A stretch of DNA of 64,000 nt from Kribbella solani (GCF_014205295.1 NZ_JACHNF010000001.1:496001-560000); one strand, 5' to 3'. Numbered from the stretch's first letter, positions 40,191 to 49,573 are shown. Made by a program: numbers and translations. Notes: generated by a model not told the origin, from the letters alone.

Positions 40191-43100
40191 TCACCCGGCT
40201 CACCGCCAGATTTGCCAACGCTGGACGGGTTGTACGCGCTCGCCGAGCCCGACTTCGCCGGTGTGGTGGACAACTCGACCAACTCGGTCAGCTCGGTGTC
40301 GGACAATTCGCTCAGCCAGGATTCGCCAGATCCGACGACAGCATCGGCCAGGTCCCGTTTCGCGTTGATGACTGTCGCGATCCGGTCCTCCAGCGTGTTC
40401 TCGGTGACCAACCTGTGTACCTGGACCGGCCGGTCCTGCCCGATGCGGTACGCGCGGTCCGTCGCCTGATCTTCGACGGCAGGGTTCCACCAGCGGTCGT
40501 AATGCACGACATGCGTCGCGCGCGTCAGCGTCAGCCCGACACCGCCGGCCTTCAACGACAGCAGGAACACCTGCGCGGCGCCGGATTGGAACTGCTCGAC
40601 CAGGTCCTCCCGTTTCCGCACGCCGATGCCGCCGTGCAGGAACAGCGTACGCACCTGCCGCGCCGCGAGATGCGCTTCGATCAGCCGGCACATCTCCACG
40701 TACTGGCTGAAGATCAGCACCGACTCGCCCTCCGCCAGGATCACGTCCAGCAGTTCGTCGAGCGCGGCGAGTTTGCCGGACCGCCGCTCGAGCGGACCCT
40801 TCTCGTGCAGGAACTGGGCCGGATGGTTGCACACCTGTTTCAGCTGCGTCAGCAGGCTCAGCACCAGCCCGCGACGCTCGATACCTTCCGCCGATTCGAT
40901 CTTGGCGAGCGTCTCCTTCGCGACGGCCTGGTACAGCGTGGCCTGCTCGGTGGTCAGCGGTACGACGACATCGTGCTCGGACTTCCGCGGCAGCTCCGGC
41001 GCGATCCCGGGGTCGCTCTTCTTCCGGCGCAACAGGAACGGCCGCGTCACCCGGCCGAGCCGAGCCGTCGCCTCCTCGTCGTGGAAGCGTTCGACCGGCA
41101 CGGCGACGTCCTGGCGGAACCGGTCGAGGGTGCCGAGCAGGCCGGGTGCTGACCAGTCCAGGATCGACCAGAGCTCGGACAGCCGGTTCTCCACCGGCGT
41201 ACCGGTCAGGGCGATCCTGGTTGCTGACGGCAACGTTCTCAAGGCGCGTGCGGTCCGTGACAGCGGGTTCTTCGCGTGCTGCGCTTCGTCCGCGACGGCG
41301 AGGCCCCAGCTGATTTCACCGAGGACGCGGTGATCCTGGCGCACCACGCCGTACGTCGTGAGCACCACCTCGTCCGGTTCCAGCTCGCTGAGACTCCTGC
41401 CGGAGCCGTGGTAGCGGCGGGTCGGGACGTCCGGGGCGAACCGGGCGAACTCGCGCTCCCAGGTGCCGAGCAGGGTCGACGGGCAGACAACAAGAGTCGG
41501 GCCGCGGCGGTTGAGGTGCAGGTGCAGGGCGATCACCTGAATGGTCTTGCCCAGACCCATGTCGTCGGCCAGGCAACCGCCGAGGCCGAGGTCGGCGAGT
41601 TGTGCCATCCACGCGACGCCGCGGCGCTGATAGTCGCGGAGGGTCGCGCGAAGGCCGGCCGGGTCGGTGAACGGAGGCGTCTCCTCGGCGGTACGCAGCC
41701 GGGTGAGCATCGCCGCGAGCGAACCGCCCGCGTCGAACGGAACCAGCTCGCCGTCGACGTCGATCGTTCCGGTGAGGGCGGCGCCGAGCGCTTCGGCGCC
41801 GGTCAACCGGCGCGTGGAACCGTCGCGCAGTTTGCGGACGAGGTCCTGGTCGACCCGAATCCAGCGGCCGCGCATCCGGATCATCGGGCGTTTGGCCTCG
41901 GCCAGGGCGGAGATCTCGGCCTCGGTCAGCTCCTCGCCGTCGACAGTGGGCCGCCAGCGGAACGCGACCAGCTCATGGAGGCTGAAGTCGGGGCCGGTGA
42001 CGGCGCCTGGAGTTGGGGTTGCGACGGTGCCGCGGATCGCCAGCTCGCCCGCGAAGAGCTCGGTCGGCCAGAGCACTTCGATGCCGGCGCCCTCCAGCGC
42101 GGCGCTGCCCTCGGCGAGTTCTTCGAGGGCGGTGTCGTCGATGGTGATGTGCTCCGGCGCCGCGTCGGTGAGTGCGGCGCCGAGCGGCGGCCAGACGCGG
42201 GCGCCGCGGCGGAGAGCGAGTAGCAGGTCGGTCTCCGCGCGTTCGCCGAGGGCCGAGAGCACGGCGGACGGCGCGTTCCAGAGCTCGGCGACATCGATCA
42301 GCAAACTCGGATCCACCCCACTCCGAAGCTGCAACACGGCCCGGAACTCCGTGGGGTGCAGGTCCATGTGAGGCGCCGCCGTGGTGTCCGGGTCCGCGCG
42401 AGGCGCCGCGGCGGGGTGCAGGTCGACGTGAGGCGCCGCGGCGGGGTGCAGGTCCGCGTGCAGGTCCGCGGCGGGGTGCTTGTTTTTGTGAGTGGTGTCG
42501 GCCGAGCTGGGGTGCTCTGGGGTGAGCTCGTCTGAGGTGGTGGGGGGTTCTATGCGGAGGACGAGGTGGGTGCCGGCTTGTTCGGTGAGGGTGGTTTCGT
42601 CCAGCCAGGCGGTGGGGCCTTCGATGGGAGTCGGGCTGGTTGCGGCGAAAGGGGCTGCGCTCGGGTGGGTGGTCAGCGCGGCGGCAGGGGTGCGTACGAG
42701 GGTGTCGGCGAGCGCGTCCCAGAAGGCGCGGATCAGCTCCTCGGGCTCGACGACGCGGAGTGGGTCGGTGCCTTCGATCGGGACCGCATAGGCGTACGGC
42801 GGCATCGCGGCGCTGAGGTTTCGAAGCCAAGCAAGATCGAGCGGCTCGAGCGGTGCAACTCGCCAGGCGCCGTACCCGGCGGGGCTGTGGTCGGGCACCA
42901 ACCGTCCACGCCCGATCAACCCCAGCCCAGCAAGCCCAGCCGCCCGCCACGCCTGCCAACTGACCGACCCCGCCCAACCCTCTGACGCCGCCCAACCCTC
43001 TGACGCCGCCCAACCCTCCGACGCCGCCGGATCGCGCGATGCGGCCGGACCGCCCAGCGCCTCCGGATCCCTCAATCCCGTCGGATCGCCCAATCCCGTC

Positions 43101-43330
43101 GGATCGCGCAGTGCCGCTGGATCGCGCAATGCCGGCGAACTGGTCAGACGGGTGAGGAGGGTGGGGATGTCGATCAGGTGCGCGGGGACGGTGGTTTGGT
43201 GGACGGTGGTGGTTTGGGGCAGGGCCAGGGTGGCGGTGCCGTTTGGGGGCACGGCCGCGGTCAGGTCGCCGTACAGCGCCAGGCGGCCCGCGCGTGGCGG
43301 GTCGGCGGGGATGAAGACGGCGTTCAGCAT
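40187..43330 (-). CDS. SNF2/SWI2-family DNA-dependent ATPase
   Basis: A 1047-residue protein. The N-terminal ~330 residues contain several in-frame minisatellites: an 18-base repeat giving AASEGW three times, an LRDP(T/A)(G/A)L series, and a DLHPAAAPHV series. The SNF2-associated domain spans about 340-560. The helicase core follows: ADDMGLGKT near residue 593, DEAQHAKN, TGTPVENR, and motif VI YRIGQDRPVQVHRL. Such proteins translocate on duplex DNA and remodel protein-DNA contacts. It is co-encoded with the SWIM protein and divergent from a quinone oxidoreductase. Confidence 0.93.
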   Translation of the reverse strand: MLNAVFIPADPPRAGRLALYGDLTAAVPPNGTATLALPQTTTVHQTTVPAHLIDIPTLLTRLTSSPALRDPAALRDPTGLGDPTGLRDPEALGGPAASRDPAASEGWAASEGWAASEGWAGSVSWQAWRAAGLAGLGLIGRGRLVPDHSPAGYGAWRVAPLEPLDLAWLRNLSAAMPPYAYAVPIEGTDPLRVVEPEELIRAFWDALADTLVRTPAAALTTHPSAAPFAATSPTPIEGPTAWLDETTLTEQAGTHLVLRIEPPTTSDELTPEHPSSADTTHKNKHPAADLHADLHPAAAPHVDLHPAAAPRADPDTTAAPHMDLHPTEFRAVLQLRSGVDPSLLIDVAELWNAPSAVLSALGERAETDLLLALRRGARVWPPLGAALTDAAPEHITIDDTALEELAEGSAALEGAGIEVLWPTELFAGELAIRGTVATPTPGAVTGPDFSLHELVAFRWRPTVDGEELTEAEISALAEAKRPMIRMRGRWIRVDQDLVRKLRDGSTRRLTGAEALGAALTGTIDVDGELVPFDAGGSLAAMLTRLRTAEETPPFTDPAGLRATLRDYQRRGVAWMAQLADLGLGGCLADDMGLGKTIQVIALHLHLNRRGPTLVVCPSTLLGTWEREFARFAPDVPTRRYHGSGRSLSELEPDEVVLTTYGVVRQDHRVLGEISWGLAVADEAQHAKNPLSRTARALRTLPSATRIALTGTPVENRLSELWSILDWSAPGLLGTLDRFRQDVAVPVERFHDEEATARLGRVTRPFLLRRKKSDPGIAPELPRKSEHDVVVPLTTEQATLYQAVAKETLAKIESAEGIERRGLVLSLLTQLKQVCNHPAQFLHEKGPLERRSGKLAALDELLDVILAEGESVLIFSQYVEMCRLIEAHLAARQVRTLFLHGGIGVRKREDLVEQFQSGAAQVFLLSLKAGGVGLTLTRATHVVHYDRWWNPAVEDQATDRAYRIGQDRPVQVHRLVTENTLEDRIATVINAKRDLADAVVGSGESWLSELSDTELTELVELSTTPAKSGSASAYNPSSVGKSGGEPGD
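42367..43140. repeat. in-frame minisatellites inside the SNF2 gene
   Basis: Tandem repeats whose periods are multiples of three occur in the 5' part of the gene. There is a ~33-36-base GGCGCCGCGGCGGGGTGCA-containing series at 42367-42480, an 18-base CAACCCTCTGACGCCGCC series at about 42971-43028, and an 18-base CCGTCGGATCGC series at about 43070-43125. They encode disordered linkers and should vary in copy number between strains. Confidence 0.65.
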
Positions 43331-43373
43331 GTCCGCACAGTACGCGGGCGCGCCGACAACTTCTGAACCTTGA

Positions 43374-43391
43374 CCTCAACAAAAGTTGAGG
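43374..43391. promoter_or_regulatory. SoxR-type operator and promoter
   Basis: CCTCAACAAAAGTTGAGG is a perfect 7-bp dyad nearly identical to the SoxR box CCTCAAGTTAACTTGAGG. It sits between TTGACC (-35, 43370-43375) and CAGGCT (-10, 43395-43400) with a 19-base spacer, the long spacing typical of MerR-family-activated promoters. It drives the oxidoreductase starting at 43437. Confidence 0.85.
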
Positions 43392-43436
43392 TAGCAGGCT
43401 CGGTACTACTGAAAGTCGAATACTGGAGAGGCAGTC

Positions 43437-44411
43437 ATGCGTGCAGCAGTAGTGACCGAGTTCGGCGGTCCGGACGTGATCGAGACCCGTGAGCTTCCGG
43501 ACCCGGTGCCCGCCGCCGGACAGGTGCTGGTGGAAGTCGGGTACGCCGATGTGATCTTCGTCGAGACCGCGATCCGCCGCGGGGAGCACGGCAAGTTCTT
43601 CGACGTCCAGCCACCGTACGTTCCCGGTGGCGCGCTGGGTGGCACGGTCCGCGCGGTCGGCCCGGACGTACCGGCGGACTGGATCGGAAAGACCGTCGTC
43701 GGCCGCGCTATCGGGTTCGGGGCGCAGGCCGAGTTGGCGCTGACGACGACCGATCTGGTCGAGGTACCGCCCGAGTTGGACCTCCAGACCGCGCTCGCGG
43801 TGTACGGCGACGGTTTCACGGCCCTCATGCTCGAACAGCTCGCCCCGCCGATGGCCGGCCAGGACGTACTAGTGACAGCGTCTGCCGGCGGCATGGGCCT
43901 ACTACTGATCCAACTGGCCCACCAAGCCGGTGCGCAGGTGATCGCGGCCGCCCGGGGCGACGAGAAGCTGGAGCTGAGTCGTACGCAGGGTGCGGACGTA
44001 CTTGTCGACTACAGCCGCCCAGGCTGGGAGAAGGACGTACTAGAGGCGACCGGCAACCGGGGCGCCGGCATCGTGTTCGACGGCGCTGGTGGCGAACTTG
44101 GCGCGGCCGCGTTCCGGGCCGCCGCGGACGGCGGATGGATGTCAGCGCATGGTGCTCCGAGTGGTGGTTTCGCCGCCATCGACCCGGACGAAGCGGTACG
44201 CCGTGGCATCACCGTCAAGGGGATCATGGACCTGCGCGCCGACAGTACGACCACAACGGTCACCGGCGCTGATGTCATCGCCCGAGCAGCAGCCGGCGAC
44301 CTGAAGCCGGTAGTCGACCAGGTATACGACTTGGAGCACGTGGCTGACGCGCACCGCGCACTAGAGGGTCGCACCCTCCGCGGCAAGGCCCTGATCAGAG
44401 TCAGTCGCTGA
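43437..44411 (+). CDS. MDR-superfamily NADPH:quinone oxidoreductase, probable SoxR target
   Basis: A 324-residue zinc-free medium-chain dehydrogenase. It has the GroES-like N-terminal half, then the nucleotide-binding segment DVLVTASAGGMGLLLIQLAHQAGAQVIAAARG and the FDGAGG motif. Such enzymes reduce quinones using NADPH. The upstream SoxR-type box fits known actinobacterial SoxR regulons, which include quinone reductases and respond to redox-active compounds. ATG 43437 follows GGAGAGG. No soxR gene lies in this window. The 3' end overlaps the GGDEF gene by 11 bases. Confidence 0.9.
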   Translation: MRAAVVTEFGGPDVIETRELPDPVPAAGQVLVEVGYADVIFVETAIRRGEHGKFFDVQPPYVPGGALGGTVRAVGPDVPADWIGKTVVGRAIGFGAQAELALTTTDLVEVPPELDLQTALAVYGDGFTALMLEQLAPPMAGQDVLVTASAGGMGLLLIQLAHQAGAQVIAAARGDEKLELSRTQGADVLVDYSRPGWEKDVLEATGNRGAGIVFDGAGGELGAAAFRAAADGGWMSAHGAPSGGFAAIDPDEAVRRGITVKGIMDLRADSTTTTVTGADVIARAAAGDLKPVVDQVYDLEHVADAHRALEGRTLRGKALIRVSR

Positions 44412-45747
44412 CGGACCGGTCCGAGTCTTCGGACTCCGGCTGTTCCGCAGTGGCCGGGTGCGGCCGGGCAGCGACGATCTGGTTGCGCCCGGCCCGCTTG
44501 GCAGTCAGCAGCGCGTCGTCGGCCGCCAGCACCAGCTGGTCCATCGTCGTGGCCACCTCTGGGTAGATGGCCGCGCCAAACGAGGCCGGTACGCCGTTGA
44601 TGACTGCCATGCCCCGACCGGTCGTACTGACCGACAGACTGAGGCTCACCAGCCGCTCGCGGATGCGGTCCGCGATCTCCAGCACCTCTGGCTCGGACGC
44701 ACCCGGCAGTAGCACCGCCAGCTCGTCTCCACCGACCCGCGCGACTAGATCGCCGTTCCGGACCTCGGCGCGGATCGCCTGTCCCACTGCACGCAGTGCC
44801 TGGTCACCAGCCGGGTGCCCGTACGTGTCGTTGATCTCCTTGAACCTGTCGAGGTCCAGCAACAGCAGACCGACAGTACTGCGCAGCGTGTCCGCACGAG
44901 CGAGTTCGGCGGGCACTGCGCTCGCCCAGTACGAGGACGTGGCCAGACCGGTCTTCGCGTCAGTACCGGCTGCACGCTGGTACTGCGGGAGCAGCAGATC
45001 CCGGTGCAGCGCGAGCACCGTCACCATCAGCACCGGAACGACCCACGGGTACGACGACTGGATCGCAGCGATCGCCACGCCCAGCCCAAGCCCTGCACAC
45101 ACCACAAGCTGGTCGGACAGCTCACCGAGCGCCTGGCGCGCAGTGGCCTCCGGACTCGACAGCAGGATCGCACCGATCACCAGCGCGTAGTTCACCAGCC
45201 ACCAGGTCGCAGCAGCGGCTACGACCACCAGCAGCGACCAGAAGCCGGTAGGCACCCGCGGAGCGCCCAGCAGGCCCCCAGCGCGCAGTACGGCAGCGGC
45301 TGCCGCGCTGGCCAGGATGTACGTCGACGCGGAGAACACCTTCCGGTGCGCGACGGTCCGCCCGTACACGCGGAACCAGGAGTAGCAGTACGACAGGACG
45401 ATCAGCGGGACGACCAGGGACAGCGGGAGCAGGAGCAGCGCCGCGAACGTCCACAGGCACTTCAGATTGGTGTGCGGGGAAGTATTGGCCGCCATCTCGC
45501 GTCGGCGCTCGATGCTGCGGGCAGACTCCAGATGCAGCGTCGACGTCGCGGCAAGCACCACGAAGGCCACCCACTCCGCGTGCCGGACCCCGGGATGCGG
45601 GCCGCTCACCGTACTGCGAACGGCGAGGGCGGTGATCGTGACCGCGATCACATCGATCGCGAGCACATAAGCCAATGCTGTTCTCGGCAACGACCAGAGC
45701 TTCCATTGCCGGGGTGGCAACCAGTTGCTCCGACCGATCAGAATCAT
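44401..45747 (-). CDS. membrane GGDEF-domain diguanylate cyclase
   Basis: A 448-residue protein with an N-terminal membrane domain of six to eight hydrophobic segments (residues about 20-260, MASE-like) and a C-terminal GGDEF domain. Catalytic features are LLLLDLDRFKEINDTYGHPAGDQAL and the active-site loop VGGDEL (GGDEL variant, often active). No RxxD inhibitory site stands out four residues before it. It would make cyclic di-GMP. It is transcribed toward the oxidoreductase; the two genes overlap by 11 bases at their 3' ends. Confidence 0.9.
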   Translation of the reverse strand: MILIGRSNWLPPRQWKLWSLPRTALAYVLAIDVIAVTITALAVRSTVSGPHPGVRHAEWVAFVVLAATSTLHLESARSIERRREMAANTSPHTNLKCLWTFAALLLLPLSLVVPLIVLSYCYSWFRVYGRTVAHRKVFSASTYILASAAAAAVLRAGGLLGAPRVPTGFWSLLVVVAAAATWWLVNYALVIGAILLSSPEATARQALGELSDQLVVCAGLGLGVAIAAIQSSYPWVVPVLMVTVLALHRDLLLPQYQRAAGTDAKTGLATSSYWASAVPAELARADTLRSTVGLLLLDLDRFKEINDTYGHPAGDQALRAVGQAIRAEVRNGDLVARVGGDELAVLLPGASEPEVLEIADRIRERLVSLSLSVSTTGRGMAVINGVPASFGAAIYPEVATTMDQLVLAADDALLTAKRAGRNQIVAARPHPATAEQPESEDSDRSVSD

Positions 45748-45866
45748 CAGCAGCCCTCACACGGTCGATCCGAGCGGTTTATGCGTTCATCGTAACTGGA
45801 CGTTCACGTCAGGTCACTCCGAAGTTCAGGGCATTCCACCAGTTGGTCATCAGAAGGGTCGAAATC

Positions 45867-46067
45867 ATGCAGAACACCATGCGCATCGCCAGCACCGGCA
45901 ACGACTGGTTCACCGGCGGCGGAAACGACTGGCTGACTGGGGGAAACGACTGGTTCACCGGCCGCTCCGCCCGGCGCGGCGGCGGTAACGACTGGTTCAC
46001 CGGGAGTGGCAACGACTGGTTCGTAGCTGGTGGTAACGATTGGTTCGCCGGCGGCAACGACTGGTAA
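45867..46067 (+). CDS. 66-residue peptide with seven NDW repeats
   Basis: ATG 45867 follows AAGGG. After a 9-residue leader (MQNTMRIAS) the peptide is built from seven copies of a 7-10-residue unit, GNDW(F/L)(T/V/A)G, with NDW at 12-14, 20-22, 27-29, 41-43, 49-51, 57-59 and 64-66. A basic break (RSARRG) falls after the third. The peptide ends exactly at Trp66. Six of seven units use AACGACTGG, while the glycine codons vary (GGC, GGA, GGG, GGT), which argues for selection on the peptide. It has its own downstream terminator. I do not recognise the family; it may be a multi-core precursor or a structural/adhesive peptide. Confidence 0.6.
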   Translation: MQNTMRIASTGNDWFTGGGNDWLTGGNDWFTGRSARRGGGNDWFTGSGNDWFVAGGNDWFAGGNDW

Positions 46068-46574
46068 CCCCGGGTAATTCTTTACCCGTTTCTTACATTT
46101 CACCGCAATCGTCACGGATTGAATCCGGACGGTACGGAATTCCGTCAGTTGCACTGTACCTGGAATTGTCACGGCCCGCGCCGGGCACAATGCGTACACT
46201 GCCGCCTGCCGAGGGTGATCGACCCGGCCGCGGCGGCGGCGCATCAGTGCCAGCTCCGGACCGAATCGAGGACCCGGTGAGGCGCCGTTTGGGTGCACGT
46301 TCTACTCTGGAGATCTCCGGTAGCGGGGTCTGGGCGGGGCGGCCCCGACCCCGCTACCGGAGCTCTTCTTTCCGGCCCCGGGCCGGCGCCCTGAGCCGGA
46401 AGCTCGGCGACTCAGGACCACGCTGGCCCGGCTCGCCGGACCGTCGCCGCTCGCCGGGCACAGCCGACGTACAGGCGATGCGCTGCCACCGCAGGTCCCG
46501 GAGCTGACGTGGATGGCGAAAGCAGCCTGAAGGCGCACTGGCACTCGTAGACGTTGTGACCTCCCGGCCGGCCG
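46068..46574. other. 507-base stretch downstream of the NDW peptide
   Basis: Apart from the strong hairpin at 46312-46370 I see no gene. The 200 bases before it could be a long 3' untranslated region of the peptide transcript. Confidence 0.5.
46312..46370 (+). terminator. strong intrinsic terminator after the NDW peptide gene
   Basis: A 16-bp perfect stem (CTCCGGTAGCGGGGTC with GACCCCGCTACCGGAG, 16-base loop) is extended by three more pairs beyond one mismatch. It is followed by a T-rich TCTTCTTT tail on the plus strand. It closes the transcript that carries the repeat peptide. Confidence 0.8.
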
Positions 46575-46763
46575 ATGACCCCCTCGAGTTTCTGGAGGCA
46601 GGTCGAAGCGCAACTTCAGGGAGAGACCTGGGAAACGCGGCAAACCACAGTCATCGCCGTGAAGGGTGTCCTATGGATACTGCCTGCCGTGCTGGCCGCC
46701 CTGTCCGTCCGAGAGTTGCGCCGACCAATCAACGAAGCGCCTGAGCCATCCTCCGGCCCGTGA
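46575..46763 (+). CDS. possible small membrane protein
   Basis: A 62-residue open frame with one plausible TM helix (VIAVKGVLWILPAVLAALSV) between an amphipathic N-terminus and a basic/Pro-rich tail. There is no clear ribosome site and no known family. It lies between the terminator and the RING-TerD gene. Weakly supported. Confidence 0.3.
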   Translation: MTPSSFWRQVEAQLQGETWETRQTTVIAVKGVLWILPAVLAALSVRELRRPINEAPEPSSGP

Positions 46764-46939
46764 ACCCTCGGTCCGCACCCGGAGCGGTGCCTGCCGATCC
46801 GAAACTGTCGGTGGCCGCCGGTAGCGTTCTTGGTGCCAGGGGCGGCTCCTGGACGTGCTTCCTTCTCCTTCACCAGGCCAAGTAGCGCGTCCGCTCTCCG
46901 CCCCTGGCGCTGTCCGCACTGCCCACCGGGGGAGCCGCC

Positions 46940-49573
46940 ATGCCTGCCGCAGCTGATGCACCGGATGCGCCTGACGCACCGGACAACCGGCACGCTCGCG
47001 CCAGGCCGGGAGCCGTCACTCCGCTGACGGCCGTCCTGCTGCGCCGCCGCAACCTCGTCGACGCCGCCGCGCTCACCCCACCGGTCCGGCGCTCGGCCTG
47101 GCACTGGCTGCGCCGCCCGCTGACGATCCAGGCCGGCCTGTCGGCGCTACAGGCCGACCTGATCCAGCGCGGCTACCTACTCTCGGTCGACCTCTACCGG
47201 CACTGCAGTGCGCTCTCCGCACCCGCGCTAGCCGGCTTCGGCGTCGCGCTGCTCGACCTACTCGACGCTGAGTCCGGGTTCGACACTGAGCACACTCCAC
47301 TGTTCCGTGACTTCCCGGAGTCCGTCCCTGGCAACACCGAGACCTTCTACATCAACAGAGTGTTCGCCCGGCTCCTCCAGGAGTCAGACCAGCCCTGTGT
47401 CTTGTGCGGTGACACCAGAACGGTCCATCCGGTTGCACCGTGCGCCCACCTGGTCTGCCGTACCTGCTGGGATGGCGCCGACCTGAGCGCCTGCCCGCTG
47501 TGCCTGCGCCGGATCGACCCAAACGACCCGTTCCTGCAGCCGTCCGCCGAGGCGGAGCAGCCAACGCACGTCCGTTCGGACCGCCTCCGGCTGCTGTCCC
47601 TGGCAACGCGCGACTCCGCCCGGCAAACCGCCGAGGCGCTCCTGCAGCGCCGCGCGCCACTCTCCGCGTCCGACCGCACCGACCTACTCACCCTGCTCGA
47701 CGGAGCAGACTCGTCCTGGTTGCCCGCCGACATTCCCGTACGCGAAACCCGCGCGCTGGTGCTGGCCCGGTTCCTGCCGGACGATCCGGAGCTGATCGAC
47801 CGTACGGATACCGCTACCGATGTTCTTCGCCTGATCCACGCGCTGATGGACGCCGACCCGGGCCTACGTACGCCACCAGCCCGCCGGAAGTCACTGCCAC
47901 GCGCGACCCGGCGACTGCTCCTCCAGCGACTGGATCGGATGCCGGCCGAAACCCTGATCGAGGACCTGCTGCGGCACGAGCGGGCCTGGAAGCGGATCGC
48001 GGAGAACCTGCATCCTTTCGAGTTCGCCGCCCGGTTCCCGGTCGCCGCGCTGGCCTTCGCGATCCTGCGCCGCACGGATCTGGAGCTGAGTACGCCGGCC
48101 GGACGCGCGATAGCGGCCGAGGCGTCGCGGCACCCGTTCGTACGCCTCGCGGATGGTCGGTTGGTGATGACAACCTTCGCCGCGCGGGTGGAGAGTGCGT
48201 TCGCGCGGGACCGGCCCGATCAGGCGCTCGATCTGCTTCGCCAACGTCCGGGCGAGCTCGTACGCCGCCTGGTGCACTTGGCGCGCACGCTTCCACCGGA
48301 GCACCACGCGCTGCTCGTGGAGGCGCTGACGACCGCCGCGTCGGACGTGTCGCCGGCCGTGCTGACCGCGGCGCTCGGCCAGGTGCGTACGCCACCGGGC
48401 GACCTGCGCTTGTTCTTCCCACGCGGCGCGACCGCCCGCGTCTGGACCGCGGTCGACGAACGTGAACCGATCCCGTCCGGGCTCGCGTCGGCGCTGTCCG
48501 GCGTACTCACCGGCGAAATGTTGCGCCGGGCAACGGATCTTCCGCGGTGGCGCCGCGCGTTCCTGGACGAGGAACTGACCCGCCTGGCCGCGCCCGCCTC
48601 GGAGCGAACCGCGTCGTCGAGCCTGCTGCGGATGACGCGGGGGAGCGCGGTGCCGATCCCGCAGGACGAGATGTTGCGGCTGTTCCTGCATTGGGTCGAG
48701 CCGAGCGGCCGGCGGATCGACCTGGACCTGTCGGTAGCGGTGTTCGATGACGAATGGGGTTTCGTCGGCCTCTGCGACTACACCCGGCTGCGGTTCGACG
48801 AGGATGCGCTGGTGCACTCCGGCGACCTGACCTCGGCGCCCGCGCCGGGCGGCGGCTCGACCGAGTTCGTGGATCTCGACCTCCGCGCGCTACGGCGGGT
48901 CGGCGGCCGGTACGTACTGCCGGTCGTGTTCAGCTACAACGACGTCCCGTTCGACGTACTCGAGCGCGGGTTCGTCGGAGTGATGCGGCAACCGGACGGG
49001 CTGTTCGACCCGGCCGCGGTCGACGAGCGGTTCGACCTGTCGGGTCCGGCGAAGATCCTGATGCCGTTCGGTGTCGACCTGCGGACCAAGGAGCTCCGCT
49101 GGTACGACGTCAACCTCGGCGCGGCCGGGTACGGCCACAACATCGCCCGGTACGGCGGCCGGCTCGGACTGATGTCCGCGACGCTGGAGGAGGTGTACGG
49201 CTCGGGCGATCGGGTCAGCCTGTGGGAAATCTGCTGCTGGCACGCCGCCGCCCGGACCGACGAGATCGCGGTTCGCTGTGCCGACGGTTCGGTGGTCGGC
49301 TACCTCCGGGACGTGGCCGAGGACGTCGCGGCGTTCGCGCGCCGGGTGACGGCTCGGCTGGAGCCGGACCGCGCGTGGGACGAGGACGCGGCGAGCCGGT
49401 CCGACTTCGTCGCGGTGCTGACCGGCGACGTGACGCCGCGGCCGGGGACCGAGGTGTTCGCGCTGCACCCGCGGTTGCTCGACCGGGGCAGCGTGGCGCT
49501 GGTCGACGCGCCGCAGCTGCTGGCCGGGCTGGCGCCTGACACCCGCGCCCGGGCGAGTCTGGGAGCCTCCTGA
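46940..49573 (+). CDS. RING-finger plus TerD-like protein (MXAN_6230/SCO0854-type)
   Basis: ATG 46940 follows GGGGGAG, giving 877 residues. A RING-type zinc finger lies at about 153-190 (CVLCGD, then CAHLVCRTCW, then CPLC). A long helical middle follows. Around 590-700 there is a TerD-like beta-sandwich (RRIDLDLSVAVFDDEW, HSGDLTSAP, EFVDLDLRAL, VFSYNDVPF). The C-terminal ~150 residues form a further unknown domain. This matches the family NCBI names MXAN_6230/SCO0854 RING-domain protein. TerD proteins bind calcium and act in tellurite/stress and phage-resistance settings. The bacterial RING may be ubiquitin-like or purely structural. Confidence 0.8.
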   Translation: MPAAADAPDAPDAPDNRHARARPGAVTPLTAVLLRRRNLVDAAALTPPVRRSAWHWLRRPLTIQAGLSALQADLIQRGYLLSVDLYRHCSALSAPALAGFGVALLDLLDAESGFDTEHTPLFRDFPESVPGNTETFYINRVFARLLQESDQPCVLCGDTRTVHPVAPCAHLVCRTCWDGADLSACPLCLRRIDPNDPFLQPSAEAEQPTHVRSDRLRLLSLATRDSARQTAEALLQRRAPLSASDRTDLLTLLDGADSSWLPADIPVRETRALVLARFLPDDPELIDRTDTATDVLRLIHALMDADPGLRTPPARRKSLPRATRRLLLQRLDRMPAETLIEDLLRHERAWKRIAENLHPFEFAARFPVAALAFAILRRTDLELSTPAGRAIAAEASRHPFVRLADGRLVMTTFAARVESAFARDRPDQALDLLRQRPGELVRRLVHLARTLPPEHHALLVEALTTAASDVSPAVLTAALGQVRTPPGDLRLFFPRGATARVWTAVDEREPIPSGLASALSGVLTGEMLRRATDLPRWRRAFLDEELTRLAAPASERTASSSLLRMTRGSAVPIPQDEMLRLFLHWVEPSGRRIDLDLSVAVFDDEWGFVGLCDYTRLRFDEDALVHSGDLTSAPAPGGGSTEFVDLDLRALRRVGGRYVLPVVFSYNDVPFDVLERGFVGVMRQPDGLFDPAAVDERFDLSGPAKILMPFGVDLRTKELRWYDVNLGAAGYGHNIARYGGRLGLMSATLEEVYGSGDRVSLWEICCWHAAARTDEIAVRCADGSVVGYLRDVAEDVAAFARRVTARLEPDRAWDEDAASRSDFVAVLTGDVTPRPGTEVFALHPRLLDRGSVALVDAPQLLAGLAPDTRARASLGAS

